A stretch of DNA of 64,000 bases from DASQPR01 sp963724705 (lineage in GTDB: Bacteria; Actinomycetota; Actinomycetes; Mycobacteriales; Micromonosporaceae), in contig CAVRVS010000001.1 of the NCBI GenBank assembly GCA_963724705.1, positions 372,001-436,000 of the forward strand, given 5' to 3'. The notes under the pieces are model-generated. The model saw nothing but the letters and a program-made list of their open reading frames with translations. It did not search any database and was not told the origin of the DNA. Position numbers and translations under genes: made by a program. How positions within the stretch are numbered: the first letter of the stretch is position 1; every line of letters begins with the position of its first letter. Positions 50,885 to 59,344 of this stretch are shown here, one piece after another.

Positions 50885-51447
50885 GGGTCTCCGTAGTTGT
50901 GATAGCCGGCGGTTTCCCAGAATCCCGGCTGGTCGTCATGGGTCAACTCGATGGCGCGCACCCATTTCGCGCTCTTCCACAGGTAGAGGTGCGGCACCAG
51001 CAGACGGGCCGGGCCGCCGTGTTCCGGTGGCAACGGCTCACCGTCGTACTCGTAGACCACCCACGACTGACCGTTGAGCAGATCAGCGACGGGCAGGTTC
51101 GTCGTGTATCCGCCGTACGAGTGCACCAGTGCATAGTCGGCCGCACTCTCGACGGAGTGGAACAGCGTGTCGAGGGCGACGCCACGCCACGGCGTATGCA
51201 GCTTGGACCATTTGGTGACACAGTGCAGATCGACGGTGACCGACTCGCTCGGCAACATCTGCATCTGTGACCACGACCATTCGTGGCGTTGCCCGTCGGC
51301 GATGATCGAGAATTGCCATTTATCGGTGTCGACCCGGGGCGTCGGGCCGGCCGACAATACGGGAAACCCGTCGGTCAGATACTGGCCCGGTGGCAACGCG
51401 TCATCGCGTTTGCCGCGGCCGAAGAATCCGCGGTTAACGACCGCCAT
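50854..51447 (-). CDS. Molybdopterin-dependent oxidoreductase, sulfite-oxidase fold
   Basis: This 197-residue protein is a small member of the sulfite oxidase/YedY superfamily. The molybdenum ligand Cys is in DLHCVTKWSK (about residue 75). It is followed by PWRGVALDTLF, HSYGGYTTNLP, the HGGPARLLVPHLYLWKSAKW segment and FWETAGYHNYGDPW at the end. It has no Tat signal, so it is probably cytoplasmic, unlike YedY/MsrP. With the flavin reductase it may reduce or oxidise a small substrate that cannot be named. Confidence 0.88.
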   Translation of the reverse strand: MAVVNRGFFGRGKRDDALPPGQYLTDGFPVLSAGPTPRVDTDKWQFSIIADGQRHEWSWSQMQMLPSESVTVDLHCVTKWSKLHTPWRGVALDTLFHSVESAADYALVHSYGGYTTNLPVADLLNGQSWVVYEYDGEPLPPEHGGPARLLVPHLYLWKSAKWVRAIELTHDDQPGFWETAGYHNYGDPWREQRYWGD

Positions 51448-51540
51448 ACCGTCTCCCTGCGCGTGAGTAGGCGTCCACGAAGATTATCAACGTCGGGCGC
51501 GGGCCGGGCCACGTCTGGACATTCACCCGGCACGCCGAGG

Positions 51541-52188
51541 TCACCGTTGCGCGGCTCGGGCGACGAGCGCGAGCAGGTCGTCTACGTCGTCCTCGAATTC
51601 GCGATCCCAGTCGGTCGCCTTGTCCAGGTACGTGGCCAACCGGAAATGAGCCGGCACGTTGTCGGGCGCGGCCTGGGCCCGCCGGCCGCGCGGATCGACC
51701 GTCCCGGGACCGAACCGGCCGTTCACCTCGCTTAAGGCATAGCCGAGGCAGAACGTCGTGAACAAGCGTTCCAGCCGCGGCACCTGCTCATCGGGCACGC
51801 CCGCATCGAGCAGCGCCTGGTAGACGAAGTCCACGAGGCGTACGGCGTCGCTCGTCACTGCCGGTCGGTCGAACAGCAGGGTGAACGCCGTCGGGTGCCG
51901 GCGGGCCATATCGCGCGCCGCGCCGGCCACCCGGCTCAGCCGTTCCCGCCACGGGATCCCGGCCGCCGCCAGCGACTCCGGCAGGTACTCCCCCAACATC
52001 CGGTCGACCAGGCCGTCGAGGAGTTCAGCCTTCGACCCGACGTACGGGTAAAGGGCCATGGGGGTGACCCCGACCTCCGTCGCGACCGCACGCATCGACA
52101 TCGCCGCGAGCCCGCGCTCGTCGGCGAGGCGCAGAGCGGCGTCAAGGATTGCCGTGCGGTTCAAGGGTTGACGTTCACGGTCGGCCAT
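51541..52188 (-). CDS. TetR-family repressor of the divergent ABC exporter
   Basis: This 215-residue TetR protein has an N-terminal helix-turn-helix (MSMRAVATEVGVTPMALYPYVGSK) and a ligand domain with HPTAFTLLFDRP. It is divergent from an ABC exporter. The 47 bases between the two starts contain a palindromic operator, so it likely represses both and releases DNA when a toxic ligand binds. Confidence 0.9.
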   Translation of the reverse strand: MADRERQPLNRTAILDAALRLADERGLAAMSMRAVATEVGVTPMALYPYVGSKAELLDGLVDRMLGEYLPESLAAAGIPWRERLSRVAGAARDMARRHPTAFTLLFDRPAVTSDAVRLVDFVYQALLDAGVPDEQVPRLERLFTTFCLGYALSEVNGRFGPGTVDPRGRRAQAAPDNVPAHFRLATYLDKATDWDREFEDDVDDLLALVARAAQR

Positions 52189-52190
52189 GT

Positions 52191-52218
52191 TCTACACTGT
52201 AGATCTATACAGCGTAGA
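52191..52218. promoter_or_regulatory. TetR operator between repressor and ABC exporter
   Basis: CTACACTGTAG (52192-52202, 5-bp inverted arms) and CTATACAGCGTAG (52205-52217) form a composite dyad. On the plus strand a TTGACG at 52168 could be the -35 of the exporter promoter, with its -10 inside the operator (TACACT or TCTACA). Binding would block transcription. Confidence 0.6.
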
Positions 52219-52235
52219 TCACAAAGGCGGCCAGC

Positions 52236-53015
52236 ATGCTCGAAGCGATCAATCTCCGCAAGCGGTACCGCACGGTTGCCGCGCTTGACGGATTCGACCT
52301 GACCATCGCGGCCGGCGAGATCGTCGGACTGATCGGACACAACGGTGCGGGCAAGACGACATTCGCCGAGATCGTCACCGGGCTCGTTCGGGCCGATGAA
52401 GGCCGGGTGAGGGTCGACGGCATCGACGTCCGACGATCGACCCGGGCCGCACGCGCTCACATCGGCTATGCCCCTCAGGAGCTGGGGCTCTATCCGACGG
52501 CGACGCTGCGACAGAACCTCAGGCTCTTCGGACGGCTGCATGGCCTGCGGCGTCGCGCGCTCGACGAAGCGATCGACGCAACCGCGCACGACCTTGCCTT
52601 GACCGACGTGCTGGACCGGCCGATCGGTGTGCTGTCGGGTGGCCAGAAACGTCGTGCCCAGGCGGCGACCGCACTGCTTCACGAACCGTCGGTCCTGCTG
52701 CTGGACGAGCCGACCGCCGGCGCCGATCCGGTGACCCGCGATGCGTTGCTGTCGGTCGTCGCCGCACGCGCGCGCGCCGGTGCCGCCATCTGCTACACGA
52801 CCCATTACCTGCCCGAACTTGACCAGTTGGCGGCCACGATCGCCGTCGCCGCGTACGGGCGGGTGATCGCCCGCGGTGACCGGGCGACGCTGCTCGGTAG
52901 TCTCACCGACGTCCCAGAGCCGACCCTGGACGACCTCTACCGTCGCCTCACTGGCGGCGCCGACGACCGTCTCGCCGGAGGCGACCGTCTCGCGGGAGGC
53001 GACCGTGTCCGCTGA
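52236..53015 (+). CDS. ABC transporter ATP-binding protein
   Basis: This 259-residue ATPase has Walker A GHNGAGKTT (about residue 34), the Q-loop YAPQELGLY, signature LSGGQKRRAQ, Walker B VLLLDEPTAGAD and the switch His in TTHYLPEL. It is an export-type ATPase, with a membrane partner immediately downstream. Its C-terminal end is a repeated Asp-Arg-Leu-Ala-Gly-Gly, encoded by the 18-bp repeat that also supplies the ribosome site of the next gene. Confidence 0.93.
   Translation: MLEAINLRKRYRTVAALDGFDLTIAAGEIVGLIGHNGAGKTTFAEIVTGLVRADEGRVRVDGIDVRRSTRAARAHIGYAPQELGLYPTATLRQNLRLFGRLHGLRRRALDEAIDATAHDLALTDVLDRPIGVLSGGQKRRAQAATALLHEPSVLLLDEPTAGADPVTRDALLSVVAARARAGAAICYTTHYLPELDQLAATIAVAAYGRVIARGDRATLLGSLTDVPEPTLDDLYRRLTGGADDRLAGGDRLAGGDRVR
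52965..53010 (+). repeat. Triple 18-bp repeat carrying the permease ribosome site
   Basis: Three copies of a unit GACCGTCTCGCCGGAGGC lie at the end of the ATPase gene. Each contains GGAGGCGACCGT. In the last copy the GTC changes to GTG and becomes the permease start codon at 53005. Confidence 0.65.
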
Positions 53016-53751
53016 CCGCGCCATCGCTCTCATCCGCCTGAACGCGATCCTGTTCGCCCGCGACCCCGGTCCGCTCATTGGTCGCGTCGCGATGCCGCTG
53101 GTGCTCATTACCTTGATGCGCCCGCTCTACACCGCCGCGATCGGATCGGTGTCCGGCACCGCCCAGGCGGTCGCCGGCATGCTGGTCACGTTCTCACTGC
53201 TCGGCATGTCCATTGTGGGCAGCTCGATATTGGTCGAGCGCATGTGGCACACCGCCGAGCGCTTGCGGTCCAGCCCGGCCGCGACGATCGAACTGTTGGT
53301 GGGCAAGGCCGCGCCGGCGCTCGCCCTGCTCGTCGTGCAACAGGCCGTGATCCTCGGGTACGGTCGGCTGGCCTTCGGCCTGCGCATCGCGTCGCCATGG
53401 CTGCTCGGCGGCACGGTGCTCGTGTGGGGCACAACATTGCTGTGCATCGGGGCGATGCTCGGCACGCTGGCGCGAAGCGGCGGTGGCCTGAGCGCGATGG
53501 TCGACCTCGGCAGCTTGGGGCTTACTGGCATCGGCGGCGCGTTCGTGCCGCTCGACCTGCTGCCCGGCTGGGCCCAAGCGATCGCGCCGGCCTCCCCCGG
53601 CTACTGGGCCATGCACGCGATGGATGCCGCGTTCACCGGAGACGTACGCGCCGCGCTGACTGGCTGGCTGGTGCTCGCCGCCTTCGCCACCGCGGCCGCC
53701 GCGGTGGGCGGCTACCGGCTGCAGCGGTGGGGACGCGGAATGCCGGCCTAG
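53005..53751 (+). CDS. ABC-2-type transporter permease
   Basis: This 248-residue protein has six hydrophobic segments and the loop QAIAPASPGYWAMHAMDAAF typical of ABC-2 exporters. The GTG at 53005 has a strong GGGAGGCGACC box and overlaps the ATPase end by 11 bases. The gene ends 10 bases from the convergent DUF1992 gene. The substrate is unknown, probably a drug or lipid-like molecule. Confidence 0.9.
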   Translation: MSADRAIALIRLNAILFARDPGPLIGRVAMPLVLITLMRPLYTAAIGSVSGTAQAVAGMLVTFSLLGMSIVGSSILVERMWHTAERLRSSPAATIELLVGKAAPALALLVVQQAVILGYGRLAFGLRIASPWLLGGTVLVWGTTLLCIGAMLGTLARSGGGLSAMVDLGSLGLTGIGGAFVPLDLLPGWAQAIAPASPGYWAMHAMDAAFTGDVRAALTGWLVLAAFATAAAAVGGYRLQRWGRGMPA

Positions 53752-53760
53752 CGACCATCC

Positions 53761-54237
53761 TCAGGCCGATCGTCGCGACCACCAGCGCGAGCGGCGAGCG
53801 GCGCGTGCCGGAGCGTCGTTCTCGGTCGCGGTGGCCCGCGGTGCAGTGGCCGCGGCTCGGGCGCTGCGCCACTCACGGACGACGGCGTCGGCATCGAGCG
53901 GCTTCACGGCGACCGGCGGACCTTCCACCGGCCCGCGCCGAGCCAGCAGGATGCGGTCATTGAGATCCGTCACGACCTGCCGGACGGCGGTCTCGGTGCG
54001 TTTGCCGGCCAGCACCTTCGGCAGATCCTCGACCTCTTTACGGAGCGCAAGCGCCGGCGGCAGGCCGGCCGAGGCGATGCTCTCCCGGCGTACGAGTCCC
54101 TTCAGCCACCACTCGGCGTCGTACTCCTCGCCGTTGTTCGGCAACGGTTTGCCGGCACCGGGCAGGTTGTCGAAGTCACCCCGCTCCTGCGCCTCGCGCA
54201 GTTGCCGATCGATACGCGTCTCGTACCAGCTCGCCAC
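53761..54237 (-). CDS. DUF1992 (DnaJ-C28-like) protein
   Basis: This 158-residue protein starts with SWYETRIDRQLREAQERGDFDNLPG and contains GAGKPLP, the well-known DUF1992 hallmark. That domain also occurs in the DNAJC28 family. The C-terminus is Arg/Ala-rich. The GTG at 54237 follows GGGAGGCGAGC. The function is not established. Confidence 0.88.
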   Translation of the reverse strand: MASWYETRIDRQLREAQERGDFDNLPGAGKPLPNNGEEYDAEWWLKGLVRRESIASAGLPPALALRKEVEDLPKVLAGKRTETAVRQVVTDLNDRILLARRGPVEGPPVAVKPLDADAVVREWRSARAAATAPRATATENDAPARAARRSRWWSRRSA

Positions 54238-54315
54238 GCTCGCCTCCCGCCGGCCGACATCCGCGCGGCCTCGGCCGCACGCGGTCTGGACCAACGAGGA
54301 TACCCGGCCGCTCGG

Positions 54316-55389
54316 TCAGTCGGCCCACGCCTCGCGAGCCACGGCAACGTCCGCGCCGGCGCGACTCGATTCCTCGATCGCCAGCGCGATCAGGTGGTCC
54401 TGGCAGGCCTGCGCGAGCGGGTACGGCGGGGGTGCGTCGCCGCGAGCCCAGGCGCCGGTCGCCTCGACGATCGACGCCACCGCGATGTCATCGTCCGACA
54501 TCCCGCTGCCGACGAACGGATTGCGGTAGACGACGTCGCCGTCGAAGCTGATGTGCTTGAGATCGAGCCCTTCGAGATTCAGGTCGATGCCAGTCTGACG
54601 ACGTGTCAGTGCCGATGCGATCGGAGTGGTTGGGTCGTGCAGCCGGGTCACCGCGTCGTCGACGACCTCGCCGGCGCTCCCCCGGATCACGATCCGCCTT
54701 GTACGCAACGGGTTCCACCATTGGTTGTCGGTGAAGTCGTAGAGGCCCATCCGCCCACCGAAGTCGATGCTGGCCACGGTCGTCGTCGCGGGTCGCGGCA
54801 CCGCGTCGTGCGTCCAGCCGTCCGGCGTAAGCGGGTCGACGAGCGGCGCCACAAACGCCCGGGCGTTGACGGTCGCCGGCTCGTACGCGACGCCAAGCAG
54901 CCCCCGGATGAGCGAGACCGCGTGATACAGGTGGGTGGACGACACCTGCACCGACGTCGGGTCGCCGATCGTCTGCCGGCGTACGACCTCGAGCCGCGCC
55001 GCGTGACCGGGCATCAGCAGGTATTGCTCGGCCACCTGCACCAGGCCCCGTGCACCGACATCCGACCAGAGCGCGCGGAGCCCGTCAGCGTCCGGCGCCG
55101 GTGGGGTCTCGGCCAGGACGGCCAGGCCACGATCGACCAGGTCGCGTGTCACGTATGGCGTTGCGGCCCAGGGCACCGAGACGATCACGAAATCGGGCCG
55201 GTCGCCGCCGAGCATGTCGTCGACCGTGGTGAACGCCGGTACGCCCCACTCGCTCGCGACCTGTTCGGCTCGGCTGCTCGTACGCGTGACGACGCCGGAC
55301 ACGCGCATCCGATCCGGCACGGTCGCGGCGATCCGGACGAAGAACCGCGACCGCCAGCCCGTGCCGACGATCGCGAAGGTGGTGGCCAC
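54316..55389 (-). CDS. Gfo/Idh/MocA-family oxidoreductase
   Basis: This 357-residue protein has a dinucleotide-binding N-terminus (FAIVGTGWRSRFFVR) and the family pattern of VSVPWAATP and VLAETPPAP, which takes the place of the usual EKP motif. The C-terminal half is the substrate domain. The conserved Lys of EKP appears to be replaced by Thr-Pro, so the activity may differ from that of classic members. The substrate, a sugar or polyol, is unknown. Confidence 0.88.
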   Translation of the reverse strand: MATTFAIVGTGWRSRFFVRIAATVPDRMRVSGVVTRTSSRAEQVASEWGVPAFTTVDDMLGGDRPDFVIVSVPWAATPYVTRDLVDRGLAVLAETPPAPDADGLRALWSDVGARGLVQVAEQYLLMPGHAARLEVVRRQTIGDPTSVQVSSTHLYHAVSLIRGLLGVAYEPATVNARAFVAPLVDPLTPDGWTHDAVPRPATTTVASIDFGGRMGLYDFTDNQWWNPLRTRRIVIRGSAGEVVDDAVTRLHDPTTPIASALTRRQTGIDLNLEGLDLKHISFDGDVVYRNPFVGSGMSDDDIAVASIVEATGAWARGDAPPPYPLAQACQDHLIALAIEESSRAGADVAVAREAWAD

Positions 55390-55403
55390 GTACGGCGGCC
55401 GGA

Positions 55404-55736
55404 TCAGTGGAACGCGATGGTCAGGTCGGCGACCTGCCCGTCACGCCACCGGATCGTCATCGTGCCATCGCCGCCGCGATCCCAGGAAAACCGCACCCGG
55501 GCCGCGTCCTCGTCGACCGGCTCGACCGCGACCACCGTCATCGTGTCGTCCGGTGGCTGTTTCGCGTACGCCGTGGCGATCGCGGCCCGACCTTGGTACG
55601 GACCGACCGGCCGGTCCTCGAAGCGCATCTGCGCGTCGTCATCGAACGTCGCGACGAACAGCGACCATTCCCCGGTCAACACCGACGCGTTGAACAGCGC
55701 AGCGTGTTCGTCGACGGCTCGCAGCAGATCCTCCAC
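55404..55736 (-). CDS. SnoaL/NTF2-like small protein
   Basis: This 110-residue protein has the NTF2-like pattern: helices at the start (LLRAVDEHAALFNAS), then strands with DDDAQMRFEDRPVGPYQGRAAIATAY. SnoaL-like proteins act as isomerases, cyclases or ligand binders. The start is a GTG behind AGGAGAGG. It ends 15 bases before the oxidoreductase gene, so the two may be one unit. Confidence 0.8.
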   Translation of the reverse strand: MEDLLRAVDEHAALFNASVLTGEWSLFVATFDDDAQMRFEDRPVGPYQGRAAIATAYAKQPPDDTMTVVAVEPVDEDAARVRFSWDRGGDGTMTIRWRDGQVADLTIAFH

Positions 55737-55855
55737 GGTTGCGACCTCTCCTCGGCTGGACCTCGGTGATCATCTCTACCGCTATCGCGATGCTACGGCG
55801 TCGGTCCCGTAAACGCATGGCGGGAGGGGGTGGCCGGCGGAGGGCGAGCGCTCGG

Positions 55856-56329
55856 CTAGGCGGCGCCGGTCCGAAGTCGCGCGCCCGGTCCCGGCGTCAT
55901 CCACAGCTTCGCGTTGTCCGGCAGAGCGTGCCCCGCCTCGCACGTCATTGTCAGGTGAACCGGTGCGCCGCAGTCGGGATGGGTCAACGTGACCGGAGCG
56001 CCGTCCGCCGAGCGGTATTCGTCGCCCCACGCGATCAACGCGAGCAGCACCGGGCGCAGATCCTTTCCGGCCTGGGTCAGGCGGTATTCGTAGCGGGTGC
56101 GCCGGCCCGGCTCCTGATACGGCACCTTCGTGAGCACGCCTTCGTCGACGAGCGTGGTCAGCCGTCGGGTCAGCACGTCGCGGGCAACGCCGATGTGCTC
56201 GCTGATGTCATCGAATCGCCGTACGCCGTTGAACACCTCACGCAGCACGAGGAGGGTCCACCGGTCGCCGAGAACGGCCAGTGCGCGGGCGGCCGAGCAT
56301 GCCTCGCCGTCGTAGTCGAGCCATCGCAT
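55856..56329 (-). CDS. HxlR-family winged-helix regulator
   Basis: This 157-residue regulator has the HxlR core: the Cys in GEACSAARAL, LGDRWTLLVLREVFNG, RRFDDISEHIGVARDVLTRRL and YEYRLTQAG. HxlR proteins often sense oxidants or aldehydes through Cys. I chose the ATG at 56329 because operator-like repeats lie between it and the next start; an upstream ATG at 56359 would add 10 residues. Divergent from a GNAT gene. Confidence 0.85.
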   Translation of the reverse strand: MRWLDYDGEACSAARALAVLGDRWTLLVLREVFNGVRRFDDISEHIGVARDVLTRRLTTLVDEGVLTKVPYQEPGRRTRYEYRLTQAGKDLRPVLLALIAWGDEYRSADGAPVTLTHPDCGAPVHLTMTCEAGHALPDNAKLWMTPGPGARLRTGAA

Positions 56330-56344
56330 GTGTCCAGCGTACCC

Positions 56345-56384
56345 AACTGAGTTGCTCATCCAAACTCAGCTGCTAGTCTGAGTT
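56345..56384. promoter_or_regulatory. HxlR-type operators between hxlR and GNAT genes
   Basis: AACTCAG (56363-56369) and CTGAGTT (56378-56384) form a perfect 7-bp inverted repeat with an 8-base spacer. A third copy, AACTGAGTT, lies at 56345-56353. Such dyads between divergent genes suit a dimeric winged-helix regulator. Confidence 0.6.
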
Positions 56385-56410
56385 CTTCGAGCAGACCCAG
56401 GGAGGTCGCC

Positions 56411-56992
56411 GTGCTGATCCGACCGTGGCGTACGGGTGACGAGACGCTCGCCTGCGCCGCCGTGCCGTACCTGTCGGCAACGAGCCTGTCCAACCGCTTC
56501 CTCGCCGGCACCGGCGGCCGGCTGCCGGCGGCGTACGTCCGCCACATCGCGGCCGGACCGCGCCCGACCTGGGACGCGTACGTGGCTGAAGGCGACGGAC
56601 ACCTGATCGGCTGGGCCGAATTCGGGCGGGTGAACGCGACCTCCCCAGAGGCGGATCTCGCCGTGATCGTCGCGGATCCGTGGCACCGGCAGGGCATCGC
56701 GTCCGCGATGATTCGCGCGCTCCTCCCCCGTTGCTTCACGACGGGCGATGAGCCTCGCGGCTGCGCTACACGTTGGCTGGATGGTGTCGCGCGCCTCGGC
56801 GCGGACATCCTGCCCGGAAACAGGGCGGCCTACGGCCTACTTCGGTCGCTGTTCGGCGACCACCTACACGGCGAGTTCAGCGATGGCGTCCTCCGATACA
56901 GCGTCTCGGTCGCCGATCTCGAGCAATCTGCCGATCTTCAGCAGTACGAAGCGATTCGCGCCGGACGCGCGGCCGTCCTCACGGCGATCTGA
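56411..56992 (+). CDS. GNAT-family acetyltransferase
   Basis: This 193-residue GNAT protein has the acetyl-CoA loop DPWHRQGIASAMIRAL near residue 95 and the strand AYVAEGDGHLIGWAEF. The GTG start follows AGGGAGGTCGCC. It is divergent from the HxlR gene and probably controlled by it. The substrate is unknown. Confidence 0.85.
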   Translation: MLIRPWRTGDETLACAAVPYLSATSLSNRFLAGTGGRLPAAYVRHIAAGPRPTWDAYVAEGDGHLIGWAEFGRVNATSPEADLAVIVADPWHRQGIASAMIRALLPRCFTTGDEPRGCATRWLDGVARLGADILPGNRAAYGLLRSLFGDHLHGEFSDGVLRYSVSVADLEQSADLQQYEAIRAGRAAVLTAI

Positions 56993-57069
56993 CGTCGCGC
57001 GGTCGGCCGTCGGGCGATGCTGGTCATCCGCACGCATCGGAGCGCCGTGACACGTTCATTCGTCCAACA

Positions 57070-58698
57070 TCACGGCTGCCACGGCGGGCCCGGGGTGTCA
57101 CGCCGGCCGGCATGACGAAGGCGGACCCGTGCTCCCATCTCAGTCGAGGCCTCGTGCAGTTGACGGTCGGCGAGGCGGACCGCGTCAGCCACGGCCGCCT
57201 CCTCGAACGCGGCCTTGACGGCGTCGTAGGGTCGGCGCCGACGCAGTGACGAGATGACCTTGAAGGTGATCGGCAGGATCTCGATCACGAAGAAGATCAC
57301 CCGGAACGCGACCACGAACGGTCCCATCGGCGTCGGGGGCAGCAGGAAGCGATGCAGACGGCAGAACACATTCGTGCAGCGCGGCAGCGAGTCCTGTACG
57401 ACCGTGTCCGGCTTGCGGTCGTTGACGAGTTGGTTGAGCGCCGCCTGCCGGACCAGCAGCCCCTTCACGCTGCCCGGATCTCCGGACGCGGCGGTGATGG
57501 CGGCCTGTTCCGCGCTGGCCGCCTGGCGGTCTTCGGTGGCCAGCGTGGCCAGGGCGCCGGCGTTCGTCGCTTTCACGGCCGCGATCCGTGCGTCGATTGC
57601 GGTGTCGGTCTGGTCGAGCCGCGCGGACAGCGTGTTGACCATCTGCTGCGTCGCGGCCCGACGACCCTGCAGGCTGTGGGAGGCCGCACCATCGCCGCGC
57701 ATTCCCGTGCTGGTCACGGGCGTACCGTCGGAGAGCTTTCCGGTGAACGGTAGGCCATCGCGCTCGGCCGCGGCCGCGGACTGCAGCACTTCCAGATCCT
57801 TGCGCGCGTTCGCGAGCTGCCTCGTAACCGTTCCGGCGCGGGTTCGCAGGCGCAGCACGTCCGGATCGGCCGCGCCGGACAACTGCGCCCGTTGGGCCGT
57901 CCGCTGCGCCGCCTGCGTCTTCGCATCGGCCTGGATCGCTGCGATGCGCTGGGCCTGGTTCTGTTGCTCGATATAGCCCGCCCGCTGGGTGATCTCGGGC
58001 GCGAAGACCAGGAACAACACCATCTCCGCCGCGATAAAGCTGGTGGCGACGGCGAGCGCAATGCGCAGCGATGCCACCAGGAGGACGCGTACGACTTCGC
58101 CGACGCGCGCGACCACCGGATGGCGGGTGCTCACGTCGCCGTCCGTGACGTGCTGCCAGACCGAGTCGGCCGGCGCATCCCGCAGGCTCGCGATCTGACC
58201 GCGACTGAAGTGGTACGGGTTGAAGCTGCCGGACACAAGTGCCCGGTCGAAGAAGAAGATCAGTGCCGCCCAGATGAGGCCGACCAGCACGGTGACCGGT
58301 GTGATCGTGAACCGCCCGGCCAACAGGAAGCTCGATGCGGCGAGTCCGGAGATCGCGGCCACCAGAGCGGTCAGGATGACGAGGGTGCCCTGCACCACGA
58401 AATCGGACTGCTCGATCGGCACGTACGCGAGGACTCGCGAATCCACGCCGGACGCGAAAAGCGCGAACCGCCGGGCCGGCCGTGGCGCCGGATTGCGCAG
58501 CTGACGCCGTACCAGGGCGGGTGCCTCCGGTGGATCGGAGACCTCCGGCTGGACGGCCGGAGGCACCGGGTCGGACAGCCACGGTGCCGGTGACTCCGGG
58601 ACGGCGAGCTCGACCGTACGGTCGTCGGCCTCGGCGAGCAGCCAGGTATCACCTGGCCGGTCTGGGTCGCCGTCGGTGCCGCCGCCGACCATGACCAC
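57070..58698 (-). CDS. DUF4407 membrane protein with large coiled-coil loop
   Basis: This 542-residue protein has three hydrophobic segments between residues 100 and 235 (VVQGTLVILTALVAAISGLA, LVGLIWAALIFFFDRALVSG). A loop of about 200 Ala/Gln/Arg-rich residues predicted as coiled coil follows, then a fourth segment near residue 455 (VAFRVIFFVIEILPITFKVI). This layout and the FFFDRALVSG motif identify DUF4407. The function is unknown. Confidence 0.88.
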   Translation of the reverse strand: MVMVGGGTDGDPDRPGDTWLLAEADDRTVELAVPESPAPWLSDPVPPAVQPEVSDPPEAPALVRRQLRNPAPRPARRFALFASGVDSRVLAYVPIEQSDFVVQGTLVILTALVAAISGLAASSFLLAGRFTITPVTVLVGLIWAALIFFFDRALVSGSFNPYHFSRGQIASLRDAPADSVWQHVTDGDVSTRHPVVARVGEVVRVLLVASLRIALAVATSFIAAEMVLFLVFAPEITQRAGYIEQQNQAQRIAAIQADAKTQAAQRTAQRAQLSGAADPDVLRLRTRAGTVTRQLANARKDLEVLQSAAAAERDGLPFTGKLSDGTPVTSTGMRGDGAASHSLQGRRAATQQMVNTLSARLDQTDTAIDARIAAVKATNAGALATLATEDRQAASAEQAAITAASGDPGSVKGLLVRQAALNQLVNDRKPDTVVQDSLPRCTNVFCRLHRFLLPPTPMGPFVVAFRVIFFVIEILPITFKVISSLRRRRPYDAVKAAFEEAAVADAVRLADRQLHEASTEMGARVRLRHAGRRDTPGPPWQP

Positions 58699-58845
58699 CT
58701 CCGCTCCCGATGAGTACCTCCGTGACCGGCATGACCGGCATGTCCCCTTAGTCTGCCGTCCGCACGCATCCGTGTCCTGAACTCACGGACCTGGCCAGGA
58801 TCATCGCGATGTCCGGTTGCGCTCGCTGCCGGTCGATCGAGTGGG

Positions 58846-58861
58846 TGTACCATGTGGTACA
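58846..58861 (+). promoter_or_regulatory. 16-bp palindrome upstream of the SRPBCC-TetR genes
   Basis: TGTACCA and TGGTACA form a perfect 7-bp inverted repeat around a 2-base centre. It lies 38 bases before the SRPBCC start. The tetR gene downstream is the likely source of the binding protein. Confidence 0.6.
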
Positions 58862-58898
58862 TACAGCCGGAAGGCGACCGGGACATGGGAGGACGGGT

Positions 58899-59344
58899 AT
58901 GGACTTGCGGCAAACCACAACGGCGAACGCCGACATTGCCCGGACATGGGCGGCGTTGACCGACGTCACCACGTGGCCGAACTGGACGAAGTCGATGACG
59001 TCCGTACAGCGTCTCGACGACGGCCCGTTGCACGTCGGCAGTCGGGCCCGCATCAAGCAACCGCGGATGCCCGTCATGATCTGGCAGGTCGACGAGATCC
59101 GGGACCGCGAGGAGTTCACGTGGTCGGCACCGGCCCCGGGCGTACGGGTCACCGGCATCCATCGCCTGGTCGCCAACCCGGACGGCACCACCCGGATCGA
59201 GCTGGAGATTCAGCAGCGCGGACCGCTGGCCGGCATCATCGGCTGGCTGACCGCGGGTCGCAACCGCCGTTATCTGGAACTGGAGGCGGCCGGCCTGAAG
59301 GCGGCGAGCGAGGCGGGCGGACCGGCGGGTCCGGTCACACGTGA
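58899..59344 (+). CDS. SRPBCC-family protein with apparent C-terminal frameshift
   Basis: The N-terminal 140 residues match SRPBCC/polyketide-cyclase proteins (ADIARTWAALTDVTTWPNW, HVGSRARIKQPRMPVM, GRNRRYLELEAAGLKAAS), which bind hydrophobic ligands in a deep pocket. As read, the frame does not stop but runs on to 59798 inside the tetR gene, with no coding character there. A TGA at 59342-59344, which overlaps the tetR GTG as GTGA, lies in another frame. One indel after the end of the domain would restore this usual junction, so the listed end assumes that. The start follows GGGAGGACGGGT. Confidence 0.6.
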
